Source: an uncultured Anaerolineae bacterium (GTDB lineage: Bacteria; Chloroflexota; Anaerolineae; Promineifilales; Promineifilaceae). Taken from it: a stretch of 39,115 nt of DNA. Each line of letters opens with the position of its first letter. Position 1 is the stretch's first letter. The notes below the pieces were generated by a model that saw only the letters and a list, made by a program, of their open reading frames with translations, was not told the DNA's origin and made no database searches. The stretch spans positions 1 to 39,115 of the forward strand of contig CALECP010000036.1 in assembly GCA_937949915.1 (NCBI GenBank), written 5' to 3'. The translations under genes and the position numbers were made by a program. Shown here piece after piece: positions 8,821-16,849 of the stretch.

Positions 8821-9873
8821 CTACAAAGTAATTTTTGATCTCTCTAATTGCTGCACAGCCGTTGGAAAGCAAGGTGCGTTCGCATTTAAATCTTGACCGA
8901 TGACACGTGCTAACTGCTCCGCGAGCAGCACCGGAACCGCATTCCCCACCATCTTGTATCCGGCCGCTACATGCTCATAACAAAACAGAAAATCATCAGG
9001 AAACGTCTGTATCCGCGCACACTCCCGCACCGTCAGTCGCCGATACAAATGACGGGCTTCCTCCACAAACATGCGCTTATCTTTTTCTACAAACAGCATT
9101 TTGGGAGCTTGCGGGTGCATGGGGGCGTGTCTCGCCCCTGCTTGAATTGTAAAAGAAGGTTCGTGCCAATGACGCACCCGATTGCGCGACATATAGATCG
9201 ACGAAAAACCGCCAATCATGTACTCATGATTGGGAACAATACAGTGCGCTTTATTTGTATAATTTTTTTCTTTGGCTGGCACGGCATTATATTGCAAATC
9301 GCTGATCGCATCTGCAAGCGTTATCTTTTGTAGGGTCTCTTTTGTATGCGGCTCAGGAAATTGGAATGCACGGCCGAGATCATCACGATACCCAACGAAA
9401 AAGAGGCGTTTTCTGTCTTGCGGTATCCCAAAATCAGAGGCGTTCAGAAGCTGCAATGATAATGTATAACCACATTCTTCGAACATCGAGATGATATTTT
9501 CCAGCGCAGTCTTGTGCTTTGCTTGCAACATGCCAGCCACGTTTTCGGCAAGGAAAAATTTCGGCCGTTTTGCTTTCAAGATACGAATAAAATCAAAAAA
9601 TAACTGTCCCCGTTTGTCTGTGATCCCGCGCAACGCCCCGGCCGCGCTCCAGCTTTGGCACGGCGGCCCTCCGATAATGCCGTCGCAATCTGGCACGTCG
9701 GCCGCGTCGATCTCAACAATACTTCTTTTATCTAATCGGGTATGCGGATGGTTTTTTTCGTAGGTTTGCCAAATATCTTTATCATATTCGTTTGCCCAAA
9801 CAACGTTAAAACCCGCACGAGAGAACCCCAAATCTAAACCGCCTGCCCCCGCAAAAAACGAAACAATATCCAT
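8821..9873 (-). CDS. DNA cytosine-C5 methyltransferase, M.HaeIII-like (predicted GGCC)
   Basis: This protective methylase of the restriction operon methylates cytosine from SAM. The 350-residue protein shows the ordered C5-methylase motifs. These are I (IVSFFAGAGGLDLGF), IV with the catalytic Cys72 (GGPPCQSWS), VI (FFLAENVAGM), VIII (QDRKRLFFVGYR), IX (RRLTVRECARIQTFPDDF) and X (GYKMVGNAVPV). The target-recognition region, including PNHEYMIGGFSSIYMSRNRV and HPQAPKML, matches my memory of M.HaeIII very closely, which is the basis for predicting GGCC. I placed the start at ATG 9873, directly before motif I; an open frame runs up to 10062 but adds an unrelated tail. It contains five CGGCCG words. 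Confidence 0.93.
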   Translation of the reverse strand: MDIVSFFAGAGGLDLGFSRAGFNVVWANEYDKDIWQTYEKNHPHTRLDKRSIVEIDAADVPDCDGIIGGPPCQSWSAAGALRGITDKRGQLFFDFIRILKAKRPKFFLAENVAGMLQAKHKTALENIISMFEECGYTLSLQLLNASDFGIPQDRKRLFFVGYRDDLGRAFQFPEPHTKETLQKITLADAISDLQYNAVPAKEKNYTNKAHCIVPNHEYMIGGFSSIYMSRNRVRHWHEPSFTIQAGARHAPMHPQAPKMLFVEKDKRMFVEEARHLYRRLTVRECARIQTFPDDFLFCYEHVAAGYKMVGNAVPVLLAEQLARVIGQDLNANAPCFPTAVQQLERSKITL

Positions 9874-9908
9874 ACGGCTATTTATAGCACAAATTTGCCA
9901 ATTTGTGT

Positions 9909-10592
9909 CTAATGGTTGCTCATAAACGCTTTGACCAACGCATCTTTGATGGCCGCCTCTACGTTGACCCGGCCGGTTTCGATATTGAGTCGCATACTCT
10001 CCCGTGCGGCCGCTGTATTTTTGTCCCGAATATGCTCCAGCACAGGTAAATGTTGTTGGCACGTCGCCTTCAGTCGCGCCAATGTCGTGATGTCGATGCG
10101 ACGCACAAAACTAAGCCGCTCATTCAATTCATCGTAATAAGCCAACAGTGTCTTATTCCCCGTCGCCATCACCAGCGTCTTGTGAAACTGCTCATCATAA
10201 TCGGCGAGGCTGAACGATTCGGCCGTGTCCAGTTCGCGCATATCATACAAGCGCGTCCATGTATCATATAGCTCCTTCCATTGCGCTTGCTCCATCCCCT
10301 TTTCCGCCAATTGCTCGACCACATGCAACTCCAGCGCAATCCGCAGATCATACAGTTCATTGACCTCGGTCAAATCGGGCTGGCGCACCCGGCACCCCTG
10401 GTACGGCACACGATCAACCAAGTTATGTTCTTCTAGCATGTGCAGGGCTTCGCGCACCGGTACGCGGCTGACCCCGAACTCTTTCTGCAATGCGGCTTCG
10501 GTCAAATGGTGATTGGGGGGATATGTCCAGTTAAGTATCCGTTCCCGAATCGCATGATAGATTTCAACACTTAATGGTTCTCGTTTTGTCAT
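9909..10592 (-). CDS. GntR-family transcriptional regulator, FCD subfamily
   Basis: This is a one-component DNA-binding regulator of 227 residues. The N-terminal winged helix spans about residues 5-75, with the recognition helix in FGVSRVPVREALHMLEEHNLV. The C-terminal all-helical FCD domain carries DYDEQFHKTLVMATGN and HLPVLEHI, supplying the Asp and His residues that usually bind a metal and an organic-acid ligand. FCD regulators control uptake and catabolism of sugar acids and similar compounds. No such catabolic genes lie beside it, so the target is unknown. It sits 35 bases upstream of the methylase in the same direction and could be co-transcribed. It does not resemble the small C proteins that control restriction genes. 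Confidence 0.88.
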   Translation of the reverse strand: MTKREPLSVEIYHAIRERILNWTYPPNHHLTEAALQKEFGVSRVPVREALHMLEEHNLVDRVPYQGCRVRQPDLTEVNELYDLRIALELHVVEQLAEKGMEQAQWKELYDTWTRLYDMRELDTAESFSLADYDEQFHKTLVMATGNKTLLAYYDELNERLSFVRRIDITTLARLKATCQQHLPVLEHIRDKNTAAARESMRLNIETGRVNVEAAIKDALVKAFMSNH

Positions 10593-10690
10593 AGTGATGT
10601 TTTGTTGCTAGTTGTCAGTCGTTCGTCGTTGAATTAAACCACAAACGGCCGTCCAACTAAAACAATGATCAATTGAAACCGTTTTTTGAC

Positions 10691-11458
10691 TCACTCACGC
10701 GGCGGCTGTGTCAGTAAATGATAGGCACGACTGATCCCTCGATCTGATTCGCGGTCTTGTTGAATCCGCTGCCACGCATCTTGCAAATAGCTGTCATCGA
10801 CCCAACCATCGTTCATAATGTCGTAGATTTTCATGCGATAGCGTTCTACCGTCTCTGGCTGCACGTGCATTTCGGCCGCCGCGTCGCGCACATTCATGCC
10901 ATAGACGATGCACAGCCAAAAAACTTGCTTCAAACGGGGTGACAAATCGGGATGCGGCTCCCAGGGTTCCATTTTGCCTCCTTGCGTCAGCCATTCATCA
11001 AAATCTGCGCCCAAAATCTGTGCCACGCTGGGCGACCATGCGCTACGACGATGCCAAGCGCGGACAAGATCAGTTGCTATCGCCAGCCGCACCTCTTTCT
11101 TGATGAGGATGCCATCCGCCCCGGCCGCCACGACCGAGCGCATCGCGTCTGGCTCGCCATATTGCGACCAACAGATCAGCACCGCATCGCCGCACAGCTT
11201 CCGGGTACGTGCCATCAAATCGGGCAGCGTGATCGCATCTTGCCTATATTCCGCATCGATCAAAACGATGTCGGGCGGTTGTTTCAATTGCGTGAGCGTT
11301 TGGATCAGTGCTTCGGCCGAATCACATTCGCCACACACCATCGTCCGCAAATCGCGTGACAGCAAGCCAGCCACCCCCTTTAGCGCAAAATAATCATCAT
11401 CCATCACCACCACACGCAGGGGAAAGCGAAACTCAACAAGATCAACTTCTCTCTTCAT
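10691..11458 (-). CDS. Orphan response regulator with divergent LuxR-type HTH
   Basis: This 255-residue protein starts with a receiver domain (residues 10-130). VVVMDDDYFALKGV supplies the acidic pocket and Asp68 (IVLIDAEY) is the likely phosphoacceptor. A Ser (LICWSQYG) replaces the usual Thr, and Lys is found in ILIKKEV. The C-terminal part has a LuxR/NarL-like helix-turn-helix (LSPRLKQVFWLCIVYGMNVR, then DAAAEMHVQPETVERYRMKI) with a divergent recognition helix. No histidine kinase is adjacent, so it is an orphan by position. The 98 bases between it and the GntR gene show no clear element. It is divergent from the cytochrome oxidase operon and could regulate it, but only its position supports that. 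Confidence 0.82.
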   Translation of the reverse strand: MKREVDLVEFRFPLRVVVMDDDYFALKGVAGLLSRDLRTMVCGECDSAEALIQTLTQLKQPPDIVLIDAEYRQDAITLPDLMARTRKLCGDAVLICWSQYGEPDAMRSVVAAGADGILIKKEVRLAIATDLVRAWHRRSAWSPSVAQILGADFDEWLTQGGKMEPWEPHPDLSPRLKQVFWLCIVYGMNVRDAAAEMHVQPETVERYRMKIYDIMNDGWVDDSYLQDAWQRIQQDRESDRGISRAYHLLTQPPRE

Positions 11459-11518
11459 CCTTGCATCATAATCGAACTATATGCCTGTTGTCTACCCTGC
11501 TGACCCCACGCCAATCAA

Positions 11519-11546
11519 TTGCGTCACCCCCCGCTTGTGATAAAAT
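11519..11546 (+). promoter_or_regulatory. Candidate promoter of the cytochrome oxidase operon
   Basis: TTGCGT (11519-11524) and TAAAAT (11541-11546) are spaced by 16 bases. The -10 box is preceded by TGA, giving an extended -10 (TGATAAAAT). It lies about 100 bases before the coxB ATG and is the best sigma-70-like match in the 185-base gap from 11459 to 11643. I see no other gene in that gap. Confidence 0.5.
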
Positions 11547-11643
11547 GAACAATCAGATTTAAGAAGGCATGTTACCCTGCCTGTCCACCACTTAATGGCG
11601 GCAAAAACAGGACAAAACAGGGAGCATTTTCAGGATAAGTTGT

Positions 11644-12759
11644 ATGAAAAATGGTCTTGCTCGTCATCTGACAATTGCAACCGTTCTCACCGTGTTGTCA
11701 ACCTTCGGTATGTATTTCGTGCTGAAGTCGCTCTTTGCGCTCCCCGTGCAAGCCACCGTCGAAGGCGCGAAAATCGACAGAATGTTTGATGGTCACTGGT
11801 GGGTCATCTCCGCACTCTTCTCGCTCATCATTGTGTTTATGCTGTATGCGATTTTCGCATTTAGCCGCAAAGAAGGGGAAGAAGGGGAAGGCATGTATAT
11901 GCACGGCAACATGGCACTCGAAGTGACATGGACGGTTGCCCCCCTCATTCTGGTGTTGGCTTTTGGCTGGTGGGGGTCTGCTTTGCTCAGTGAATTGCTC
12001 GACGATTCAAGAGATAGCGAAGCGATCACGATTCAGGTCGATGCCTATAAATGGGCGTGGCGCTTTAAGTATCCCCAAGAAATGGGTGGCGTTGAAACAA
12101 GCACACTCTATTTGCCCAAAGATCGCTTGATCGTGCTAGAAATGGAGTCGCAGGACGTGATTCATTCGTTCTGGATTCCAGAGTTCCGGGTCAAGCAAGA
12201 TATATTGCCGGGTCGCAAAACTTATTTACGGTTTACGCCCAGCATGACAACGCAGGAAATCGCAGACGCACACGGTGACAGCAGCTATCAGCCGCAGGTA
12301 CGCTGTGCTGAAATTTGCGGTACAAGCCATGCGTACATGCTTGCCCCCGTCGAAGTGCTGACCGATCAAGCTGCCTTTGATGAGGCGTTGTTCAATGCAG
12401 GGCAATTATCGGCCGACCCTGTCGAACGGGGCGAAAAATGGTATGTCGATTACGGTTGTAATTCATGCCATAGCATGGATGGCTCGTTGGACGGCAAAGC
12501 AGGCCCGACGTGGCTGGGCATTTACGGCCGTGAAGAAGAGTTGGTTGATGGCTCGGTTGTGATCGCCGATGACGACTACATTCGCAGCTCCATCTACTAT
12601 CCAAACGAGCAAATCGTAGCCGGGTATGCGCCCAACATCATGCCTAACAATTTCGAAGCACAATTTTTAGAACAGCAACAAAAAATCAAAAATGAGATCA
12701 ATCAAGACATCGACATCGTTTCTGATTTGATCGAATTTATGAAGACGCTGGAAGAGTAG
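11644..12759 (+). CDS. coxB: Cytochrome c oxidase subunit II with fused cytochrome c domain
   Basis: Subunit II receives electrons from cytochrome c at its CuA centre on the outer face of the membrane. The 371-residue protein has an N-terminal membrane anchor and two further hydrophobic segments up to about residue 120. The cupredoxin domain follows, with CuA ligands His174 (VIHSFW), Cys221, Cys225, His229 and Met232 (CAEICGTSHAYM) and the conserved WIPEFRVKQDILPG. A C-terminal cytochrome c domain carries the haem motif CNSCH at 272-276 and a probable Met333 axial ligand (IMPNNF). This caa3-type fusion lets the enzyme carry its own electron donor. An AGGA ribosome binding site lies nine bases before the ATG. 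It is the first gene of the operon. Confidence 0.96.
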   Translation: MKNGLARHLTIATVLTVLSTFGMYFVLKSLFALPVQATVEGAKIDRMFDGHWWVISALFSLIIVFMLYAIFAFSRKEGEEGEGMYMHGNMALEVTWTVAPLILVLAFGWWGSALLSELLDDSRDSEAITIQVDAYKWAWRFKYPQEMGGVETSTLYLPKDRLIVLEMESQDVIHSFWIPEFRVKQDILPGRKTYLRFTPSMTTQEIADAHGDSSYQPQVRCAEICGTSHAYMLAPVEVLTDQAAFDEALFNAGQLSADPVERGEKWYVDYGCNSCHSMDGSLDGKAGPTWLGIYGREEELVDGSVVIADDDYIRSSIYYPNEQIVAGYAPNIMPNNFEAQFLEQQQKIKNEINQDIDIVSDLIEFMKTLEE

Positions 12760-12785
12760 CCTTCTCTTTTCAAGAGGTAGAAAAA

Positions 12786-14918
12786 ATGGTTAAAGCAATT
12801 GTTAACTTCTCACACTCAAAATTTGCGCGTAGTTTTTATGCCGCATTTGCGGGTGCTGCACTTACCTGGCTGCTTCTCAGCGTTGCCTTTCTTGCCCTCA
12901 ACTGGATTGTTGATCTGGCTGACATCGCAGCCCCAGAAAATGCCGTCGCCCTACAAGGCACGGTGCGCCTCATTCTGGCCGTCTTGATGGGCATTCTCGG
13001 CTTCATCGCCGGGTCGGGTGTGCTCAATGGATTATGGATCGGCCGCTTCCTCTACTATGCCGGACGCACCGCGCTTGTACGTGGGCTGTTTGGGCAGGGG
13101 CTGGTGTTTGCCATCGTCTACTTCCTCATGCGAGACGTGCGGACGATTCCTGAAATCGAAAGCGGTGTTACTCAAGCCAGTGGTGAGGCAGCTATCGTTT
13201 TGGGCGCGTTGCTCAGTACGTTCGGCTTCCTCTGGTTTAGTGGCGTGATGACTGACTGGACGCTGCAAATGTTTGGGCATCACACCGAATTGAAACATGG
13301 TGGCCCTCCCGGTGAGCCAGAGTGGTTACGCTACTTCAATATCGACGTAAACCACAAAGTAATCGGCATTCAGTACGGTGTAACCGGTATCTTGGTGCTA
13401 TTGCTCGGTGGTGCGCTGGCGATTTTGTTCCGGCTCGAATTGGCGTTTCCCGGAATGCAGTTGTTCTCAACAGACGATTACAACACGCTGTTTAGCGCAC
13501 ATGGCATGATCATGATCGCGGCCGTATTCCTCGGAGTGGGCGCATTGATCAACTATCTCGCCCCCGTCATGATCGGCGCGGCCGACATGGCTTTCCCCCG
13601 CCTCAATGCGTTCAGTTACTGGATTGGTGTTCCGGCGGCCGTCATGCTCGTCGGTGGCATGATCTTGGGCTGGGACACAGGCTGGGTCGGCTATCCGCCC
13701 CATAGCTCCTCTACCCAAATGCTCGGTGTCGTCCTCTTCTTGATGGGCTTCTACATGAACGGTTTCGCCTCGATTGCGAGTGCGATCAATCTCCTTGTCA
13801 CCGTCGTGACGATGCGAGCGAAAGGGATGAATTATTGGCGGATGCCGATTTTTGTCTGGACGGCAATCGCCACCTCCATCATGCAGTTCTCAGCAACACA
13901 AACTGTTGGTGTCGCACTGAGCATGGTACTCCTCCAGCGCACGATGGGCATGAACTTCTTTGACCCCAGCACCGTGCCACCGGGCGACCCGGTGCTATAC
14001 CAGCATCTGTTCTGGTTCTACTCACATCCGGCCGTGTATGTGTGGGTTGTTCCCGGCTTCGGGCTAATCAGCGAATTGCTGCCCGTTTTCGCCCGGAAGC
14101 CGCTCTATGGCTACAAATGGGTAGCGATGTCTAGTATCGGCATTGCGCTCGTCGGCTTTATCGTGTGGGCGCATCACATGTTTACGGCCGGAATGCCCGA
14201 CACACTGCGTTACATTTTCATGGTGTCCACCATGTTCGTCGGCATTCCCACCGGGGTCAAATTCTTTAGTTGGCTAGGCACGATATGGGGCGGCAAAATG
14301 ATCTACCCTACGCCGATGCTGTTTATCCTCGGCTCGATTTCTGTCTTCTTGCTCGGCGGTTTGTCTGGCCCGATTTTGGCAACCATTCCAACTGACTTGC
14401 ATCTACATGATTCCTACTGGGTCGTCGGTCACTTCCACGCCACCATTTTCGGCGGCTTTGTCTTCCCGTTCTTCGGTGCGCTCTACTATTGGTATCCGAA
14501 GATAACCGGCCGCATGTACAACGAATGGCTGGGCAAACTACACTTTTGGCTGATGTTACCCGCGTTTTGGGTGATGAGTATTGGCCAGATGGTGGTCGGC
14601 TTGCGCGGTATGCGTCGTCGTATCGCGGACTATGACCCCGCGCTCAATCTTGACTTTACACACTCGTTGATCACGATTGCGACGCTGGTAATCGGCTGGT
14701 CTGTCCTCATCATGATCTATAACCTGTGGACGAGCGCACGGTCGAAAGAACTGGCACCGGAGAACCCCTGGGGATCGCGGTCGCCTGAATGGCTTGCGCC
14801 TAGCCCATTGCCTGAATTTAACTATTTGTCGCCCATCGAAATCATCGGTGAGCCTTATGAATACGGAAAGGATGAGGAAGAGATTTACGCTCGGCCGATT
14901 CCCGCTATTGGTGACTAA
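12786..14918 (+). CDS. coxA: Cytochrome c oxidase subunit I with N-terminal membrane extension
   Basis: This is the catalytic subunit that reduces O2 to water and pumps protons. The haem-copper core begins near residue 178 (NIDVNHKVIGIQYGVTG). Visible ligands are His239 for low-spin haem (SAHGMIM), His414 and Tyr418 (YSHPAVY, CuB and the cross-linked Tyr), His463-His464 (WAHHMF), and His549 and His551 (VGHFHATIFGG). The sequence YSHPAVY in place of GHPEVY marks the A2-type enzyme, in which Tyr-Ser replaces the D-channel Glu. The first 175 residues are an extension with about four extra transmembrane helices, which is why it is 710 residues and not about 550. It has AGAGG before the ATG and is 26 bases after coxB. 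Confidence 0.96.
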   Translation: MVKAIVNFSHSKFARSFYAAFAGAALTWLLLSVAFLALNWIVDLADIAAPENAVALQGTVRLILAVLMGILGFIAGSGVLNGLWIGRFLYYAGRTALVRGLFGQGLVFAIVYFLMRDVRTIPEIESGVTQASGEAAIVLGALLSTFGFLWFSGVMTDWTLQMFGHHTELKHGGPPGEPEWLRYFNIDVNHKVIGIQYGVTGILVLLLGGALAILFRLELAFPGMQLFSTDDYNTLFSAHGMIMIAAVFLGVGALINYLAPVMIGAADMAFPRLNAFSYWIGVPAAVMLVGGMILGWDTGWVGYPPHSSSTQMLGVVLFLMGFYMNGFASIASAINLLVTVVTMRAKGMNYWRMPIFVWTAIATSIMQFSATQTVGVALSMVLLQRTMGMNFFDPSTVPPGDPVLYQHLFWFYSHPAVYVWVVPGFGLISELLPVFARKPLYGYKWVAMSSIGIALVGFIVWAHHMFTAGMPDTLRYIFMVSTMFVGIPTGVKFFSWLGTIWGGKMIYPTPMLFILGSISVFLLGGLSGPILATIPTDLHLHDSYWVVGHFHATIFGGFVFPFFGALYYWYPKITGRMYNEWLGKLHFWLMLPAFWVMSIGQMVVGLRGMRRRIADYDPALNLDFTHSLITIATLVIGWSVLIMIYNLWTSARSKELAPENPWGSRSPEWLAPSPLPEFNYLSPIEIIGEPYEYGKDEEEIYARPIPAIGD

Positions 14919-14920
14919 TT

Positions 14921-15160
14921 ATGTCTGATCATCATCACGAAAAACCGGCCGTCCAGCTCCACGATCTCGGTGACGGCAAAGCAGCTTACCGACGCATCTT
15001 CTTAGTCTTTGTGACGTTGGCTGTGCTGACCATCATCGAATTTTTGGTCACGCCGCTCGAATCGGCCGTTCTCCTATTCATTCTCGCCTTTCTCAAGGCG
15101 GCATTGGTCGTTTACTTCTTTATGCACGTTTACCGCTTGTGGCGGGAGGATGCTCACTGA
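14921..15160 (+). CDS. Cytochrome c oxidase subunit IV, prokaryotic type
   Basis: This is a small integral membrane subunit (79 residues) of the oxidase, thought to help assembly or stability. It begins with a His-rich cytoplasmic tail (MSDHHHEKP). It has two transmembrane helices, IFLVFVTLAVLTIIEFLV and AVLLFILAFLKAALVVYFFM, and the family signature FLKAALVVYFFMHV. It starts two bases after coxA, and its TGA overlaps the coxC ATG. Order and size match the fourth subunit in other caa3 operons. Confidence 0.9.
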   Translation: MSDHHHEKPAVQLHDLGDGKAAYRRIFLVFVTLAVLTIIEFLVTPLESAVLLFILAFLKAALVVYFFMHVYRLWREDAH

Positions 15161-15861
15161 TGGCTGCTGTAACAATTGGACATGACGATCACCACGATGA
15201 TCACCACGAACACGCCCCCGAAATTCCGTATCCGGTGCAATTGCGCTCCAATCGGGTTGGGCTATGGCTGTTCTGTATTTCTGAGATTTTCTTATTTGCT
15301 GGCTTGCTGGCGGCGCGTTTCTATCTATGGCGTGTGTCACCTGATATGGTGGCCTCGCACCCCGCGTATGAAGTAGAAGTAGGGGAAATTTTACGGCCGG
15401 AACTGAGCCAAACAGTCGGTTTTATCACCACCGCGATGCTATTGGTCAGTAGTTATTACATGGTACGTGCCGAAGTCGCGGCCGAACATGGGCATCGCGG
15501 CCGCATGGTTCGCAGCTTGTGGGTCACGTTTGTTCTCGGTCTGCTCTTTTTGCTCGGCGTGGTCATCATCGAGTGGGGAACAATGCCGGAGTTAGCGCAA
15601 GCGATCACGGGGCATAGCCCGATCCGGCCGACAGACGGTGTGTTTGGCGCAGTCCTGTTCGCCATGACCGGAATGCACGCTATTCATGTCACTACCGGCT
15701 TGATCTTCATCCTCATCTTGATCGGCAATTCACGAAAAGGCTGGTATCAGCCCGGCCGCACGTGGGGCGTAGAAGCGTGTGCAATCTATTGGCATTATGT
15801 CGATGTCGTATGGATTTTCTTCTATCCTGCTCTGTACCTCATCGGTACGGTATGGCATTGA
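15160..15861 (+). CDS. coxC: Cytochrome c oxidase subunit III
   Basis: This polytopic membrane subunit of the oxidase lines the oxygen path and keeps turnover stable. The 233 residues contain five to six helices and family motifs, including LWLFCISEIFLFAGLLAARF, GMHAIHVTTGLIF and YWHYVDVVWIFFYPALYL. The N-terminus holds an unusual His/Asp run (GHDDHHDDHHEHAPE, residues 7-21). I start at ATG 15160, which overlaps the subunit IV stop as TGATG and has GGGAGGA about nine bases upstream. An in-frame GTG at 15139 would lie inside the previous gene. A hexanucleotide microsatellite begins at its stop codon. Confidence 0.95.
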   Translation: MAAVTIGHDDHHDDHHEHAPEIPYPVQLRSNRVGLWLFCISEIFLFAGLLAARFYLWRVSPDMVASHPAYEVEVGEILRPELSQTVGFITTAMLLVSSYYMVRAEVAAEHGHRGRMVRSLWVTFVLGLLFLLGVVIIEWGTMPELAQAITGHSPIRPTDGVFGAVLFAMTGMHAIHVTTGLIFILILIGNSRKGWYQPGRTWGVEACAIYWHYVDVVWIFFYPALYLIGTVWH

Positions 15862-15912
15862 GATAGAGATAGAGATAGAGATAGAGACGAGAGATAGAGA
15901 TAGAGATAGAGA
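15860..15912. repeat. GAGATA hexanucleotide microsatellite
   Basis: Four copies of GAGATA, a short interruption (GAGACGA) and about three more copies directly follow, and overlap by two bases, the coxC stop codon. Slippage here would change only the operon's 3' untranslated part, because the coxC TGA is formed at its left edge. It separates the coding region from the terminator at 15939. Confidence 0.9.
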
Positions 15913-15938
15913 ATACTCTCAAGTGATAGATGAAGATG

Positions 15939-15966
15939 ACGGAGTGCGATACGCACTCCGTTTTTG
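15939..15966 (+). terminator. Intrinsic terminator of the cytochrome oxidase operon
   Basis: A perfect hairpin with arms ACGGAGTGCG and CGCACTCCGT and a three-base loop is followed by TTTTTG. It is a textbook rho-independent terminator 78 bases after the coxC stop. Confidence 0.88.
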
Positions 15967-15999
15967 TTTGTTAGGACTTATGCAAAACCCGCTCCGTAG

Positions 16000-16019
16000 G
16001 GACACGGTTAACCGTGTCC
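16000..16019. repeat. Dispersed palindrome, degenerate copy
   Basis: The perfect palindrome GGACACGGTTAACCGTGTCC belongs to the family at 5183-5212. The left flank keeps GTAGG but the right flank has decayed to AATAC. It lies in the 505-base gap between coxC and tatA, which contains no gene I can support. Confidence 0.75.
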
Positions 16020-16056
16020 AATACATACCAATCCAAGCGTTTTACTCGCTACCGCT

Positions 16057-16165
16057 CCGGTTGAAACCGGCTGCTACGCCGACTGAAACCCGTTTGAAAC
16101 GGGTTTTTCGCAGTGCCGTCAGCGCACTGACAGACCGCGTGTTTCAACACCGGGCGAAACCGGTG
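16057..16165. repeat. Cluster of four short palindromes
   Basis: Four consecutive hairpin-forming units lie in about 110 bases. They are CCGGTT-GA-AACCGG (16057-16070), AAACCCGTT-TGA-AACGGGTTT (16086-16106), GTCAG-CGCA-CTGAC (16118-16131) and CACCGG-GCGAAA-CCGGTG (16148-16165). The theme GAAACC recurs. It could be a composite intergenic repeat or part of a structured RNA. No start codon or coding pattern is evident. Confidence 0.6.
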
Positions 16166-16223
16166 CAACAAATCGCCGATGATGTGCAGATTTGACCGAT
16201 TTTCGCCTTAGCTTGATACCAAT

Positions 16224-16245
16224 GGGACACGATATATCGTGTCCC
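16224..16245. repeat. Dispersed palindrome, GGGACACG family
   Basis: A perfect 22-base palindrome has arms GGGACACGATA and its complement, followed by TACGGG. The outer arms are those of the element at 5183-5212; only the centre differs. Confidence 0.75.
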
Positions 16246-16301
16246 TACGGGCGAGACCCCATCAATTCCTGTTGAACCAAATGATTTAACGTAACGCTTG
16301 G

Positions 16302-16330
16302 TTGCGGTCGGGTTGGGCAGTGTCTATAAT
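16302..16330 (+). promoter_or_regulatory. Probable tatA promoter
   Basis: TTGCGG (16302-16307) and a consensus TATAAT (16325-16330) are separated by 17 bases. They end 36 bases before the tatA ATG, and a GGAG ribosome binding site lies between them. Confidence 0.65.
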
Positions 16331-16366
16331 GCGGATAGATAAACATTTTAGATATGGAGTAACATT

Positions 16367-16540
16367 ATGCCTGTAGGCGCACCAGAACTATTGATTGTAT
16401 TAGCGATTGTCATTCTTATTTTCGGAGTCGGCCGTATCAGCAAAATCGGCCGTGAGCTTGGCGAAGGCGTGAAAGGCTTCCGTCAGGGCGTAAAAGACGC
16501 AACCAGCGATGTTGAGGATGACATCAAAGAAAAAGCCTAA
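16367..16540 (+). CDS. tatA: Sec-independent (Tat) translocase protein TatA
   Basis: This is a small pore-forming component of the twin-arginine pathway, which exports folded proteins across the membrane. The 57-residue product has a short transmembrane helix (PELLIVLAIVILIFG), the Gly hinge of the family, and an amphipathic helix (ISKIGRELGEGVKGFRQGVK) with an acidic tail. These features are enough to recognise TatA/E. It starts at ATG 16367 with GGAG about seven bases upstream. It is monocistronic by position, and its stop overlaps by four bases the stop of the convergent gene at 16537. No tatC is nearby. TatB is less likely because the tail is so short. Confidence 0.9.
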   Translation: MPVGAPELLIVLAIVILIFGVGRISKIGRELGEGVKGFRQGVKDATSDVEDDIKEKA

Positions 16541-16848
16541 TTTCGCTTCATCAACCCTTCCACTTTTTCCTCCGCCTCTGCAAAGTTAACGCTATACGCC
16601 TGCTTGTATAGCTCAAACGCCGCGAACTTATCGCCCTTGCGATACAGTTTGCTAATTTGGCGTTCGAGCGTGGCGACCTGCGCGGCCGAACTGCTATTGT
16701 CTATCTGAATGTTGATCGGTTGCGCTGCTTTGCGCTCTTTGCGACGGAATGGATCGACTGAACGGGCAAAAAAATAGTAGCCCACGATGAAGAGCGTGGT
16801 GGGGATAAATAAGGCGAGGATAAGCGCAATCGCTTCGGCTAAACCCAT
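16537..16848 (-). CDS. Small membrane protein of unknown function (B of pair)
   Basis: This protein of 103 residues has one N-terminal transmembrane helix (IALILALFIPTTLFIVGYYF), a basic stretch (DPFRRKERK) and a cytosolic tail. The tail ends in a helical unit, KFAAFELYKQAYSVNFAEAE, that resembles the end of its upstream neighbour. It begins one base after that gene stops, so the two are surely co-translated. The layout is membrane anchor, linker and small helical domain. No enzyme motif is seen, and I do not recognise the family. Confidence 0.7.
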   Translation of the reverse strand: MGLAEAIALILALFIPTTLFIVGYYFFARSVDPFRRKERKAAQPINIQIDNSSSAAQVATLERQISKLYRKGDKFAAFELYKQAYSVNFAEAEEKVEGLMKRN

Positions 16849-16849
16849 A

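Noticed and set aside
9874-10062. N-terminal extension of the cytosine methylase up to 10062
   Set aside because: The extra 63 residues have no similarity to methylases and overlap the GntR gene in another frame; motif I begins right after ATG 9873.
9909-10592. GntR gene as the controller (C protein) of the restriction operon
   Set aside because: C proteins are small Xre-type regulators; this one has a ligand-binding FCD domain typical of metabolism.
15860-15912. CRISPR-like or coding tandem repeat
   Set aside because: The unit is a six-base microsatellite without spacers; the long frame through it on the plus strand is low-complexity and unsupported.
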